Origin: Methanoculleus frigidifontis
GTDB lineage: Archaea; Halobacteriota; Methanomicrobia; Methanomicrobiales; Methanoculleaceae
Assembly: GCF_030464345.1 (NCBI RefSeq)
Contig: NZ_VCYH01000015.1
Span: 1-43,010 of the forward strand
DNA length: 43,010 nucleotides
Direction of reading: 5' to 3'
The first letter of the stretch is position 1. Every line of letters begins with the position of its first letter. The position numbers and the translations under genes are program-made. Below, in pieces: positions 25,969 through 33,976 of the stretch. Under the pieces are notes generated by a model. It did not search any database, was not told the origin of the DNA, and saw only the letters and a list, made by a program, of their open reading frames with translations.

Positions 25969-26247
25969 TTATCGCTGCTGCTCCGCAGTCTGCATTGTCG
26001 GTTCGATCTCCTCGGACCACTCCTTCGTTTTGCGGATCCAGATCGAGGTCACGCCGGCGACCTTCTCCTGCTCTTCGATACTGAACCCGAGATTACCTGC
26101 CCAGTCCTCGACATCCCTCACGACCGCGGGTTTGTCGGTCTCGACCTTCAGCACCTGCCCTTTCTCGAGCCTTCCGAACTTCTCCTTCACCAGCAGCATC
26201 GGCGCCTCGCAGGCCCCGATGCAGTCGGCGGTCGAATCAGCATACAT
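25969..26247 (-). CDS. TusA-like protein with altered active-site motif
   Basis: This 92-residue SirA/TusA-fold protein shares the strand-helix pattern LLVKEKFGRLEKGQVLKVETD and VxDVEDWAGNLGF with classic members. The usual sulfur-carrying CPMP box is replaced. It reads CIGACEAPM, so the Cys before Pro is gone, although two other Cys (9 and 13) are kept nearby. It lies 11 bases after the canonical TusA gene and is probably co-transcribed. It may pair with the normal TusA or carry sulfur on Cys13 (inference). The C-terminal tail is Glu/Gln-rich. Confidence 0.82.
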   Translation of the reverse strand: MYADSTADCIGACEAPMLLVKEKFGRLEKGQVLKVETDKPAVVRDVEDWAGNLGFSIEEQEKVAGVTSIWIRKTKEWSEEIEPTMQTAEQQR

Positions 26248-26258
26248 TTTCCATCACC

Positions 26259-26501
26259 TCATTTCATCCGACGAATGTAGAACGTCATAATCCCGCTTTC
26301 TTTCTCAAACTGCACGATCTCGTGCCCGACACGCTCTGCCCAGCGTTTGATGTCCTCTTCGGCTGCGGGATCGTCCGCCTCCACCTTCAGGATCTCCCCG
26401 ACGCCGATCGCGTCGATCTGTTCTTTGGTCATGGCGATCGGCATCGGGCAGTAGAGCCCGATGCAGTCCACTTCTGCTGCCGGTTCGATAGATGCACTCA
26501 T
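26259..26501 (-). CDS. tusA: TusA-family sulfurtransferase
   Basis: This 80-residue protein has the canonical LYCPMPI box (Cys18) that carries persulfide sulfur, the DCIGL lead-in with Cys13, the helix ITKEQIDAIGVGEILKVE-like, and the final strand IMTFYIRRMK. The ATG at 26501 was chosen because GGAGGAG lies upstream (about 13 bases away) and the frame before it is unlike the family. A TATA element lies about 100 bases upstream. In bacteria TusA relays sulfur from IscS to tRNA or other acceptors. In this neighbourhood with DsrE, a lysine-less IscS and IscU, a sulfur delivery role for Fe-S assembly or thiolation is likely. Confidence 0.88.
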   Translation of the reverse strand: MSASIEPAAEVDCIGLYCPMPIAMTKEQIDAIGVGEILKVEADDPAAEEDIKRWAERVGHEIVQFEKESGIMTFYIRRMK

Positions 26502-27053
26502 CCTGTGTCTCTCCTCCTGTTGCACCGGCCTGTTTTCCCGCCTGCGTCCGGTGGCGGCGAACCCATGGTCGCTGTCGGCCGCACGGTCTCGTGCATTCGA
26601 TGATATAAGTGTTGCGCTGCCCCGGGTGCAACCGGACCTGCCGGCGGCCGTCGCCGGCAAACGCTGCAAAGCAGCCACGAAATGCCGGGATGGTCTCCGG
26701 AATAGGTTTTCACCTCCCGTGGGTGTATTCCCCGGCGCTCTCCGGATCCGGGATGCGCATGCGCTCGGCGGCTGCCGGGTCTCCGACTATGCCGGGCGCT
26801 CCGTGCCCTCCGCAGGGGGCGATTTTCGCACGAGAAGGCTTCTGCTGTTGCATTTCCCTCCCCGTCATGCGGATTGCCGGAGCAGCCTTCGTCCATTCTC
26901 CTGCCCCTTTTCGGGCAGATATCTTCCTTGATTCGTCTTTTGGCGAAAATTTGCCTTCATATTGTAAATATACTGAAATAATAGACGTATTTTCAGAATT
27001 GCTGCTTGGGAAGACCAAAAATATTAAAAATTCTCACGATGAGAAGCTTGACA
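26502..27053 (+). other. 552-base region without a gene: divergent promoters for tusA and pdaD
   Basis: I see no credible gene. The minus strand has a TATA-like ACTTATATC at about 26601-26609, serving tusA. From about 26935 the DNA turns AT-rich. Next to pdaD the plus strand has AAAAATATTAAAAA at 27017-27030, centred about 30 bases before the pdaD ATG at 27054. A second AT-rich box (TGTAAATATACTG) at about 26962-26974 could be another promoter. The GC-rich middle part (about 26610-26930) has only short frames with no ribosome site. Confidence 0.6.
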
Positions 27054-27596
27054 ATGTTTGTTCCGAGCAAATGTTTCTTTACGAAAGGTGTCGGTGTCCA
27101 TAAAGACAAACTGGCCTCCTTCGAGCTGGCGCTCAGACAGGCCGGTATCGAGAAATACAATCTGGTATACGTCTCCAGTATCTTCCCACCAAACTGCAAA
27201 CTGATCACCCGGGAGGAAGGGCTTGCCGAACTGCAGCCGGGTTCCATCGTCTACGTCGTCATGGCACGGAGCGAGACCAACGAACCCAAACGGCTGACCT
27301 CTGCAGCCATCGGCCATGCGATGCCCAAAGAGAGCAACGAATACGGATACCTCTCCGAGCACCATGCCTTCGGGGAGACCGAGGAGATCAGCGGTGAGTA
27401 TGCCGAGGACCTTGCAGCAACCATGCTCGCAACCACGCTCGGCATCGAGTTCGATCCCGACCGCGCCTGGCAGGAGCGTGAACAGATCTACAAGGCCAGC
27501 GGCAGGATCATCTACACGACCAACATCTGCCAGGCCGCCGAAGGGGATATGAACGGCCGGTGGACAACGGTCATTGCAGCAGCGGTCTTTGTCTGA
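27054..27596 (+). CDS. pdaD: Pyruvoyl-dependent arginine decarboxylase
   Basis: This 180-residue proenzyme makes agmatine from arginine for polyamine synthesis. It cuts itself between Ser41 and Ser42 (VYVSS then IFPP), turning the second Ser into the pyruvoyl group. The motifs [18 protein letters not shown] and the C-terminal [18 protein letters not shown] match the family. I chose ATG 27054 over 27039 and 27006 because the protein then begins as in relatives ([12 protein letters not shown]), and because the AT-rich box at 27017-27030 would sit too close to an earlier start. It is monocistronic. A T-run follows the stop. Confidence 0.93.
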   Translation: MFVPSKCFFTKGVGVHKDKLASFELALRQAGIEKYNLVYVSSIFPPNCKLITREEGLAELQPGSIVYVVMARSETNEPKRLTSAAIGHAMPKESNEYGYLSEHHAFGETEEISGEYAEDLAATMLATTLGIEFDPDRAWQEREQIYKASGRIIYTTNICQAAEGDMNGRWTTVIAAAVFV

Positions 27597-27617
27597 ATAC
27601 AGACTGAGAGTCGCCAA

Positions 27618-27625
27618 TCTTTTTT
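27618..27625 (+). terminator. T-run terminator after pdaD
   Basis: Six T residues (27620-27625) lie about 25 bases after the pdaD stop at 27596. Archaeal RNA polymerase stops at such runs without needing a hairpin. Confidence 0.5.
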
Positions 27626-27715
27626 CTCCGCTCCGGACGGGGCTGCCTGATGCGAAGGCGGTTCACGAGCGGAAAGCACAATATCTACCAGACTCAATAG
27701 TATTCGGGTTTTGCT

Positions 27716-29005
27716 ATGCGCATCGCAATACAGGACGTAACTCCAGAGACAGACTATGCTGAAATTATCGGATGGGTTCACGAAATCCGCGATCTCGGTG
27801 GGCTGGCATTCTTCATCGTGCGTGACAGAACCGGTCTCATTCAGGTGACGATCCCGAAGAAGAAGGCTCCGGAAGCGGTTGTCGAGGCTGCAAAGGAGGT
27901 TTCGCGCGAGTCGGTCGTCAGGGTGGCGGGCACCGTCAAGGCTATTGAGAAGGCGCCCGGCGGCCGGGAGCTCGTGCCGGAGGAACTTGAGATCGTCAGC
28001 CTCGCAGCAAGCCCGCTGCCGCTCGATGTCGCCGAGAAGGTGTCTGCGGAGATGGATACCCGGATAGATTCCCGGTTCCTGGATGTCAGGAAGCCCCGCG
28101 TCGGAGCGATCTTTTTCATTCGCAGCGTGGCGGTCCGGGCTATCAACGAGTTCCTCTTCTCCCGTGGATTTATCAATATCACCACGCCGAAGGTCGTTGC
28201 TGCGGCGACCGAGGGCGGGACGGAGCTCTTCCCGATCGCGTACTTCGAGAAAGAGGCGTTCCTCAACCAGAGCCCGCAGCTCTATAAGCAGATGATGATG
28301 GCGGCGGGCTGTGAGAAGGTCTTTGAGATCGGCCCGATCTTCCGTGCGGAGGAGCATAACACCGTCCGGCACCTCAACGAGGCGACGAGCCTCGACGTGG
28401 AGGTCTCGTTTGCGGACCACAACGACGTGATGCAGCTCCTCGAGGACCTCATCATCGCGGTCTACCGGCGCGTGACCGAAGACTGCGCCGATCAGCTCGC
28501 GACCCTCGGGGTCGACCTGACGGTTCCGGCGACGCCGTTCCCGAGAATCTCCTACGCCGAGGCGATCGAGATCGCCAACCGGACGGTCCCCGAGAAGATC
28601 TCGTTCGGCGACGATCTCGGCACTGCCGCTGAGAAGGCGATCGGCGAATATATCGGTCAGCACTACTTCATCGTCGACTGGCCGACCGCGATCAAGCCCT
28701 ACTACGCCATGCCGTATCCCGAGAACCCGGAGCTCTCCAAGGCCTTCGATATGATGCATCCCCGGATGGAGCTCTCCTCCGGAGCGCAGCGTATCCACCA
28801 GCACGACCTCCTCGTCGAGCAGATCCGTGCAAAAGGGCTCTCCCCCGAGAGTTTCGAGTTCTATCTCAAGACGTTCGAGTACGGCATGCCCCCCCACGCC
28901 GGGTGGGGGCTCGGTGTCGAAAGGTTAATTATGACGATGCTCAATCTCCCCAATATCCGTGAAGCCGTTCTCTTCCCGCGGGACCGGCACCGGCTGACAC
29001 CATGA
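27716..29005 (+). CDS. aspS: Aspartyl-tRNA synthetase (archaeal type, probably non-discriminating)
   Basis: This 429-residue class IIb synthetase has an N-terminal OB anticodon domain (about 1-105), then the catalytic core with motif 2 [14 protein letters not shown] and motif 3 [11 protein letters not shown]. In the anticodon domain it has His22 in [11 protein letters not shown] and Pro81 in KAPGG. Archaeal enzymes that also charge tRNA-Asn carry His and Pro at these sites, while strict ones have Trp and Lys. So it probably makes Asp-tRNA-Asn as well, needing the GatCAB amidotransferase, which is not in this window. An AT-rich CACAATATC at about 27679-27688 may be its TATA box. The stop overlaps the metE start by four bases. 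Confidence 0.95.
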   Translation: MRIAIQDVTPETDYAEIIGWVHEIRDLGGLAFFIVRDRTGLIQVTIPKKKAPEAVVEAAKEVSRESVVRVAGTVKAIEKAPGGRELVPEELEIVSLAASPLPLDVAEKVSAEMDTRIDSRFLDVRKPRVGAIFFIRSVAVRAINEFLFSRGFINITTPKVVAAATEGGTELFPIAYFEKEAFLNQSPQLYKQMMMAAGCEKVFEIGPIFRAEEHNTVRHLNEATSLDVEVSFADHNDVMQLLEDLIIAVYRRVTEDCADQLATLGVDLTVPATPFPRISYAEAIEIANRTVPEKISFGDDLGTAAEKAIGEYIGQHYFIVDWPTAIKPYYAMPYPENPELSKAFDMMHPRMELSSGAQRIHQHDLLVEQIRAKGLSPESFEFYLKTFEYGMPPHAGWGLGVERLIMTMLNLPNIREAVLFPRDRHRLTP

Positions 29006-29898
29006 CGCTCATCAGCAAGACCCTGCCCACAACGGTGGTCGGCAGTTACCCCGTTGTCGCGAAGAAGGGACTTTTTGCCCTCGACCCCCTCAAGCACGCC
29101 GTCGAGACGGCGGTCGCCGACCAGCTGGAGGCCGGGATCGACATCATCTCGGACGGCCAGGTCCGGGGGGATATGGTGCAGGCGTTTACGTCCCGGCTTC
29201 CCGGCATCAAAGGCCAAGCGGTCGTCGGGAAGGTGCAGCCGCCGGCAAAGCCGCTCACCGTGGCGGACACCCGGTATGCCCTCTCGAAGCACGCCAAGGT
29301 CAAGGGTATCCTCACCGGCCCCTCGACGCTTGCGCATGCGCTCAAGATCGAGACCCCGATGTATCGCAACCGGGAGGAGCTGGCGCTCGACCTCGCTCAG
29401 GCGCTGGCGGTCGAGGCGAGATATCTTGAGGCTGCCGGCGTCACGCTCGTCCAGATCGACGAGCCCATCTTCTCGACGGGCGCCGCCGATCTCGCAGCCG
29501 GCCGGCAGGCGGTGAACGCCATCGTCTCGTCGCTGCGCATCCCGACCTGCCTCCATGTCTGCGGCGATCTTGCGTCGGTCATCGACGAGGTGCTGAAGGT
29601 GAACGTCGCGATCCTCGACTTCGAGTTCGCCGTCAGTCCCGGGAACCTTGAGGTGCTCTCGGCACGGGATCTCCGGGGGCGGTCCGTCGGCTACGGCTGC
29701 GTGGACTCGAGCAGTTCGGCGGTCGAGAGCGTCGAGACGATAGTGCGGCGGATCGAAACGGGGATCGAGGTCTTCGGTGCCAGGGCGATGCTCGTCGATC
29801 CCGACTGCGGCCTGCGGATGCAGAGCCGCGAGACCGCGTCTGGAAAATTGAAGAATATGGTCGCCGCCGCCGGCGAGTTGCGACCGGAATACACTTAG
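29002..29898 (+). CDS. metE: Core-type methionine synthase (MetE C-terminal domain homologue)
   Basis: This 298-residue protein corresponds to only the catalytic half of bacterial MetE, with the zinc ligands His185 and Cys187 (HVCGD) and Cys269 (DPDCGLR), and a DEP motif (QIDEP) at about 152-155. Methanogen enzymes of this short type lack the folate-binding N-terminal half and take the methyl group from methylcobalamin or a corrinoid protein to make methionine from homocysteine. The ATG overlaps the aspS stop (ATGA). The final TAG shares two bases with the convergent gene's stop codon. Confidence 0.92.
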   Translation: MTLISKTLPTTVVGSYPVVAKKGLFALDPLKHAVETAVADQLEAGIDIISDGQVRGDMVQAFTSRLPGIKGQAVVGKVQPPAKPLTVADTRYALSKHAKVKGILTGPSTLAHALKIETPMYRNREELALDLAQALAVEARYLEAAGVTLVQIDEPIFSTGAADLAAGRQAVNAIVSSLRIPTCLHVCGDLASVIDEVLKVNVAILDFEFAVSPGNLEVLSARDLRGRSVGYGCVDSSSSAVESVETIVRRIETGIEVFGARAMLVDPDCGLRMQSRETASGKLKNMVAAAGELRPEYT

Positions 29899-30479
29899 AT
29901 GACACGGGTCGTCGTCGAGAGTTCGAGGCCCTTTGCGGTGATGTTGTAGGGAACCGCTCGCGAGGGCACCTGCATCCCCCGTATCTTTTCCACGGCAAGC
30001 GTCCGCTCGAACTCGTTGCCGTGCAGTTCCTGCCGGAGGAGGAGCACCACGTCCGCGGCACGCATGAGGCAGACCTCTTCTACCGGCGTGTGGATCCCCT
30101 TGTAGAGCAGAAAGAGGACGTTTCCGCCCGCATCGACGACGTCCCTGGTGGTATGGGTGAGAAATTCGGCCGCAGCGTCGATGCCGTAGTTATGGATGAG
30201 CGTTGAGAGCGAGTCCACGACAATCCGGTTCCCCTGCAGTGCAGCGCCGAGCTCTTTGAGGGAGAGCTCGCGTGCGTCATACATCCCCTGCGTGGGTTCT
30301 GCGTCCAGCATCAGGTACAGGCCGGTCTCGTCCTCGGTCTTCCAGAACTGGTGAGCCAGATGCTCAAGGCCGCTCAGCACCGATCCGGAGACGACGATCC
30401 TGGCGCCCACCGGGAATCCGCCGTCGAGGGCGAGGTCCAGGCCGGCGATCCCGGTTGAACGTTTCTTTACAGGTGTCAC
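29895..30479 (-). CDS. RecA/KaiC-superfamily protein with a degenerate Walker A
   Basis: This 194-residue protein starts like RadA/KaiC ATPases (RSTGIAGLDLALDGGFPVGARIVVSG). The nucleotide loop, normally GxxGxGKT, reads GSVLSGLEH, so Lys is Leu38 and Thr is Glu39. The Walker B-like strand NRIVVDSLSTLI is still there, followed by VLFLLYKG and a terminal beta region. ATP hydrolysis is unlikely; it may be a regulatory relative. A GTG start at 30479 has GGGAG seven bases upstream. A TATA-like AATATATTAT at 30525-30534 is about 50 bases away. Its TAA stop overlaps the convergent metE TAG. Confidence 0.82.
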   Translation of the reverse strand: MTPVKKRSTGIAGLDLALDGGFPVGARIVVSGSVLSGLEHLAHQFWKTEDETGLYLMLDAEPTQGMYDARELSLKELGAALQGNRIVVDSLSTLIHNYGIDAAAEFLTHTTRDVVDAGGNVLFLLYKGIHTPVEEVCLMRAADVVLLLRQELHGNEFERTLAVEKIRGMQVPSRAVPYNITAKGLELSTTTRVI

Positions 30480-30930
30480 GTATCTGCTCCCGGGTGCACC
30501 CAGCGGTACACACGTATCTGGTGAAATATATTATCGGGCGGAATATAATTGTGCCTCTCCGTGTTTCGGCCGCCTATACGAGTGTCCGGAGATATACTCG
30601 ATGCTGCGTTCTTCATCGCGCCCGATCCGGAATGCCGCTCCGTGCTTTGGCGGCAGGCGCACCCACGATCTGCTTCCCCTGCCGTTCGGGAGCACCCTCT
30701 CACCGCCAGCGCCCGAAGACGAGCGGCCGGCAGCGTCCAGGGCGATGCGAGAGGCGTCGGGATTCTGCCGGAGGAACAGGTCGCATCCGACCCGATCTTT
30801 GACGACGGGGCGGTGCGTCGCATCTCCGGAAGTGCCGTGCCGCTGCCGGACGGGAACGGCAGGTCCGGCAGCGGGACGAACGAGATCGTGCTGCGGTACG
30901 AGAAGGAGCTGGTGCGGGGGCGTTCCTTTC
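30480..30930. other. 451-base region without a supported gene
   Basis: It holds the promoter of the RecA/KaiC-like gene near 30525-30534. The rest, about 30545-30930, is GC-rich and open in several frames on both strands, but none has a ribosome site or recognisable protein. The plus-strand frame that runs through it starts at TTG and continues antisense to the DUF3795 gene. I see no tRNA, repeat or terminator. Confidence 0.5.
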
Positions 30931-31329
30931 TCACCACGCCCGGCCGCAGTGCAGGCAGCGGTCCCGATGAACGGAGAGGATGTGTCCGCACTGCGGGCAT
31001 CTCCGGCGGACCTCTTCCTGCTCGACGAACGCCGCGATTCCCCGCTCCCGGATCTCGCAAAGGTTCTCCAGCATGCTCATCCGGTACTTCGTTGTGTAGC
31101 GCTTGTCCAGGCGTTTCAGCCGCGGGCAGGGGTAGTTCGCGCAGTCGAAGCAGTAGTCTCCCGTGCGGTCTTCGCAGTTCCTGATGGTGCACCGGGCGCA
31201 GGAGGGGCGCAGCCTGCTGGCATCGCCCGCCCGGCAGCCGGGGCACCGGTCCTTCTCCCGCAGGTAGCCGATGCAGAGGGCGCAGTTCATGCCGCAGGGG
31301 GCTATCAGGGCCGGGGAGAGGCGGGTCAT
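30931..31329 (-). CDS. DUF3795-type cysteine-rich protein
   Basis: This 132-residue protein has at least fifteen Cys. The N-terminal part carries APCGMNCALC, then CPGCRAG, CARCTIRNC and CFDCANYPCPRL, the layout of the DUF3795 family, which probably binds metal. The C-terminal part adds a separate zinc ribbon, CPQCGH...CLHCG. The function of the family is unknown. The ATG at 31329 was chosen because the domain begins right at it (SPALIAPCGMNC). It is flanked by non-coding DNA on both sides and seems to be transcribed alone. Confidence 0.85.
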   Translation of the reverse strand: MTRLSPALIAPCGMNCALCIGYLREKDRCPGCRAGDASRLRPSCARCTIRNCEDRTGDYCFDCANYPCPRLKRLDKRYTTKYRMSMLENLCEIRERGIAAFVEQEEVRRRCPQCGHILSVHRDRCLHCGRAW

Positions 31330-31470
31330 TATGTTCCGTGTGGTCGCGGCAGGGGAAGAAGTCTCGCTTTCGGATTTGCGGCCGGGCGCGGTGCGGCAGG
31401 GGTATGGGCGGATTCAGTCGTGAAATACTCATTTAGGAGAGATGAGTAGTTCGTTAGTAGTTCGATCTGG

Positions 31471-31701
31471 CTAACCTATCCGGGCGAGCATCTCCTTCAG
31501 TCGCTCGAGCCCTTCGCCGGCGGCGTCGAGGGTTTTCGCGCCGGTTATAGAGAAGATGAGGAGGGAGACGCCCCGGTCTGTACCGAAGGGGAGATACCCA
31601 TACCTTTCCGCGGCTGCTTTCTCTATCACCGGGAGGGATCGGTTGTAAGTAGTCAGATGCCGGCAGACCTGCTTGTGTATATCGAAACCCCGATCCGACA
31701 T
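31471..31701 (-). CDS. Unknown 76-residue protein under a half-site array
   Basis: Not recognised. The protein begins MSDRGFDIHKQVCRHL, has a strand GVSLLIFSITGA in the middle and ends with an amphipathic helix GLERLKEMLARIG. This helix-strand-helix mix might be a small alpha/beta domain. I chose the ATG at 31701 because a TATA-like GTGTATATTC (31725-31733, minus strand) lies about 28 bases upstream, which would give a leaderless message; an earlier ATG would overlap the box. The 120 bases in front contain eight TTGTG/CACAA half-sites. The strong regulation suggests a conditional role, possibly autoregulation. Confidence 0.6.
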   Translation of the reverse strand: MSDRGFDIHKQVCRHLTTYNRSLPVIEKAAAERYGYLPFGTDRGVSLLIFSITGAKTLDAAGEGLERLKEMLARIG

Positions 31702-31702
31702 A

Positions 31703-31823
31703 CACAATGTACCTTGTGCGTACCAGAATATACACAAACCCTATATGCCGGGGAGCGGTTGTGCGACACCTGCGACCCACAACGGAGTTTGTGCGACATG
31801 AACATGCGTTTTGTGTCCCACAA
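31703..31823. promoter_or_regulatory. Array of eight TTGTG/CACAA half-sites around a TATA box
   Basis: CACAA occurs on the plus strand at 31703, 31733, 31778 and 31819, and TTGTG at 31714, 31759, 31789 and 31811. Two dyads are identical in form, CACAA-N6-TTGTG at 31703-31718 and 31778-31793, exactly 75 bases apart. TTGTGCGACA is repeated at 31759 and 31789, 30 bases apart. TTTGTG-TCC-CACAAA at 31810-31824 is a tight palindrome. The first dyad covers the probable transcription start of the 31701 gene, and another half-site abuts its TATA box (31725-31733). This looks like multiple operators for one repressor. Confidence 0.7.
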
Positions 31824-31884
31824 ACGATGGTGCAAGGGTTCAGGGTGGCGTTACTGCATCCGCTGCAGGGCTTGTTTCCGTGGT

Positions 31885-32547
31885 TCACGCCGCTGCCGGT
31901 TTTTCGTAGAACGGGGACGGGAGCGCCGGACACACACGGTAGACGTGGCGATACACTTCGTCCACCCTGGCCTGCACGTCGTCTTCGGTATAGTGATCCA
32001 CCGGCAGGCCGGTTGTATCGCTCCAGAGGAAATCGCGGATGGTAAGGAGAACGGCATCGCGGTCCTTCTGCAGGCTCCGGTAGATGACGCTGATCGCGTC
32101 GCGCTCGCTTTGGTGCGCGTTGATCCTTGCTACGTTGAGAATCTCGCGGCTCCAGCCATGCTCAAAGGTTTTTTGGGCATACCATACGCGCAGATCCGCG
32201 TCTTTCAGTTTGTCGAGCAGGGCACCGTTGCTGCGCCACGGAATGTGTGCAATGGTGCGTTGCACAAACTCGCGGTCGGGCCAGGACCCAGAGAAGGTGC
32301 GCATATACTTCAGGTTGCGCGGGGAGAACCCCGTCATCTCGGGAAAGGCGATCTTCAGGTCGTGTGACAGACGATCGATCACCTTCGCGCCCCATCCCTC
32401 GCTCTTCTGGCGATCCAGGATAATCCTTCCAATATCCCATTACAGCAGGATCATGGCTGCGTTGGCCGCAAGCGTGACCCGCAGGCGCTCCGACCAGATT
32501 CGCTCTTTGATCTCTCCGAGTACCCCGGCGTAGTCTGCAGGCAGATC
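31885..32547 (-). pseudogene. Decayed DUF1016 (YhcG-type) nuclease gene fused to a foreign tail
   Basis: One frame runs from about 32547 to 31885 and is broken by a TAA at 32440-32442, where the family has Tyr (expected LLYWDIG, found LL-stop-WDIG). Before the stop it reads LPADYAGVLGEIKER. After it come DRQKSEGWGAKVIDRLSHDL and GFSPRNLKYMRTF, all typical of the DUF1016 N-terminal domain. The nuclease domain is missing. After HGWSREIL the sequence switches to an unrelated tail (RDFLWSDTTGLP...YRHVYR), which resembles the end of restriction-type large subunits; that match is from memory and weaker. A GTG at 32382 could start a shortened product. Confidence 0.75.
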
Positions 32548-32584
32548 GCTTCTGCCTGCCGGGACAGATTGTGCGATTCCGTCG

Positions 32585-32924
32585 TCATACCCTAGGTACC
32601 TCGCACCTCTTCCCGTTCAGGCGAACCTGCCGTTTCAGGATACCTGGATTGTGACTCCGGCCAATTTCTCGCACCAGGTGTGCGAGTTTTGCGGGGGCCG
32701 GCATACGCCTCGAAAGGCGACTGCATCCGCCGGAGATCGGAGGCGGAAAAGCCGCCGATGCCGGGAAACTCCCTCTGCAGATCTCCAACCGGTTGTTGGA
32801 GAATTGACCTGCCCCGGGCATCGCCGGCCTGCCGATCCACAATCGGCCTCGCAACATCCCGGTACAGCCCGACCAGTTCTGTATTGGCCGTCCGGATCGC
32901 CCGGTACCGGGCGGCCGAATTCGC
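32585..32924 (-). pseudogene. Second decayed DUF1016 (YhcG-type) gene fragment
   Basis: Adjacent to the first remnant and on the same strand. One frame gives ANTELVGLYRDVARPIVDRQ, then LQREFPGIGGFSASDLRRM and FEAYAG. The homologous continuation AKLAHLVREIGRSHN is in another frame, so a frameshift lies near the G/C run at about 32692-32703. Upstream, the first frame begins after a stop codon. It covers the N-terminal DUF1016 region again, so this is a second gene copy and not the rest of the first. No intact product is possible. It ends 45 bases before the divergent EVE gene. Confidence 0.72.
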
Positions 32925-32969
32925 TCATATCCCTCCATCTTTTTGTAGTACTCCTGCATAGGAGCGACC

Positions 32970-33425
32970 ATGACACGCTGGCTCGCGATATCCAACCGGG
33001 AGAACTCCGACGTCGTGATCAGGAAACACGTCTGGGGCGTGCCGAAGCGGTACGCCAACACCATCGGCCGGGTACAGCCCGGCGATACTGTGCTCGTCTA
33101 CGTCGGGCAGAAGATCGTCGACAGAGACGTGCTCCCGCCGGCGCTCACCGGAGCTTTTGCGGTCACCTCGGGAGTGTACGAGGACACCTCCCGGATCTTC
33201 ACCGCACCGCAGAAGCTCGGCGACGAGGTCTTCCCGCTCCGGATCACCCTCAAGCCCATCAAACTCTTCGATCCGCCGATGGAATTCAAACAGCTCCTCG
33301 AGCACCTGCAGTTCATCACCAACAAACAGCAGTGGTCCGGGCATCTCCGCGGGAAGGCGATGCGGGAGATCCCCGAGGAGGACTACGCCTACATCATGCA
33401 GGCGGCGGAGACGCCGCGGGACTGA
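32970..33425 (+). CDS. EVE-domain protein
   Basis: This 151-residue single-domain protein of the EVE/PUA-like fold opens RWLAISNRENSDVVIRKHVWGVPKRY and contains PGDTVLVYVGQKI and the EIPEEDYAYI ending typical of the family. EVE domains bind modified bases or modified nucleic acid and often accompany restriction and other defence genes in mobile regions. The ATG at 32970 has TAGGAG five bases upstream. It sits between decayed DUF1016 genes and a truncated primase, and is itself intact. Its stop marks the point where the opposing primase homology ends. Confidence 0.88.
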   Translation: MTRWLAISNRENSDVVIRKHVWGVPKRYANTIGRVQPGDTVLVYVGQKIVDRDVLPPALTGAFAVTSGVYEDTSRIFTAPQKLGDEVFPLRITLKPIKLFDPPMEFKQLLEHLQFITNKQQWSGHLRGKAMREIPEEDYAYIMQAAETPRD

Positions 33426-33641
33426 GCGCCCACGCCGGGCGAGGAGCGCACCGTTGACGGGGTTGAGCGTTATGTAGATCCCGGCGACCGAGGGGTCGGC
33501 ATCGAGGACTTCGACTCTGCCGGCGAGTTCGCTGCGGTCGTCGAAGTAGCCGGAGTGGACGCCCGCCTCGCTGAGCGCCCGGACCTCGACGACGCCGTCA
33601 GGGGCGAGCAGGCGCACGATCCGGAGGATTTCGTCCGTCAT
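33426..33641 (-). pseudogene. Truncated primase N-terminus (mobile-element type)
   Basis: Starting at ATG 33641, about 72 residues resemble the N-terminal region of primases found in phages and integrated plasmids: VVEVRALSEAGVHSGYFDD, then IYITLNPVNGALLARR. Homology stops near 33426, at the end of the EVE gene on the other strand. The frame stays open to 32925, but that part is only antisense to EVE. The catalytic primase and helicase parts are absent, so the gene is a remnant left by a deletion or insertion. Its ATG overlaps the stop of the gene upstream (ATGA), so it was once translated with it. Confidence 0.7.
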
Positions 33642-33976
33642 CCAGTCACCCCCGGAAGAAGGGGAAAGAGGGGGGCGCTTGCGGCCTCCCCGCGGGTCAC
33701 CCGCTGGAAACTGACGAGCGGGATGACGTAGGAGCCGGCGCGGGTGTGGAGCGCCACGGCCTGTCCCGTGCAGTTCAATGCTGCATACCCCTCGATCGTC
33801 GTCCTGCCCATCGGCGCCCCACCGCCGCGGACGACGCGGATCTGCAGCACCGACGCCGATCGGCCGGAGAAGAGCAGGGCCTGCACGTCCGCAGGATCGA
33901 TCCGGTAGTGCTCGGCGTCGACCATGACGTGGAGCACCCCGCCGCTGCCGTAGGCGAGCGTCCCCGGCTCAGGCAC
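33638..33976 (-). CDS. Unknown protein, 112 residues, next to primase remnant
   Basis: Not recognised. It reads as a mostly beta protein (GGVLHVMVDAEHYRI, VLQIRVVRGG, YAALNCTGQAVALHT, YVIPLVSFQRV) without membrane or metal motifs. The GTG at 33976 was chosen because GGTGAG lies a few bases upstream, within the end of the previous gene, and the two frames overlap by 8 bases. The longer frame from an ATG near 34096 is out-of-frame sequence of that gene. Its stop overlaps the primase remnant by ATGA. The three genes look like a compact cassette from a plasmid or virus. Confidence 0.62.
   Translation of the reverse strand: MPEPGTLAYGSGGVLHVMVDAEHYRIDPADVQALLFSGRSASVLQIRVVRGGGAPMGRTTIEGYAALNCTGQAVALHTRAGSYVIPLVSFQRVTRGEAASAPLFPLLPGVTG

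Noticed and set aside
27512-28897. A 461-codon minus-strand frame
   Set aside because: Antisense to aspS, which has full class II synthetase motifs. The frame has no start signal and no motif.
30549-31184. 211-codon plus-strand frame in the gap before the DUF3795 gene
   Set aside because: It starts at TTG without a ribosome site, half of it is antisense to the Cys-rich DUF3795 gene, and the sequence shows no domain.
31700-31830. CRISPR array suspected from repeated TTGTG motifs
   Set aside because: The repeats are five to ten bases, alternate in direction and have irregular spacing; there are no 25-40 base repeats and no cas genes.
32925-33425. Continuation of the primase frame as a 238-residue protein
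   Set aside because: From 33425 downward it is only antisense to the EVE gene; primase similarity ends at about residue 72.
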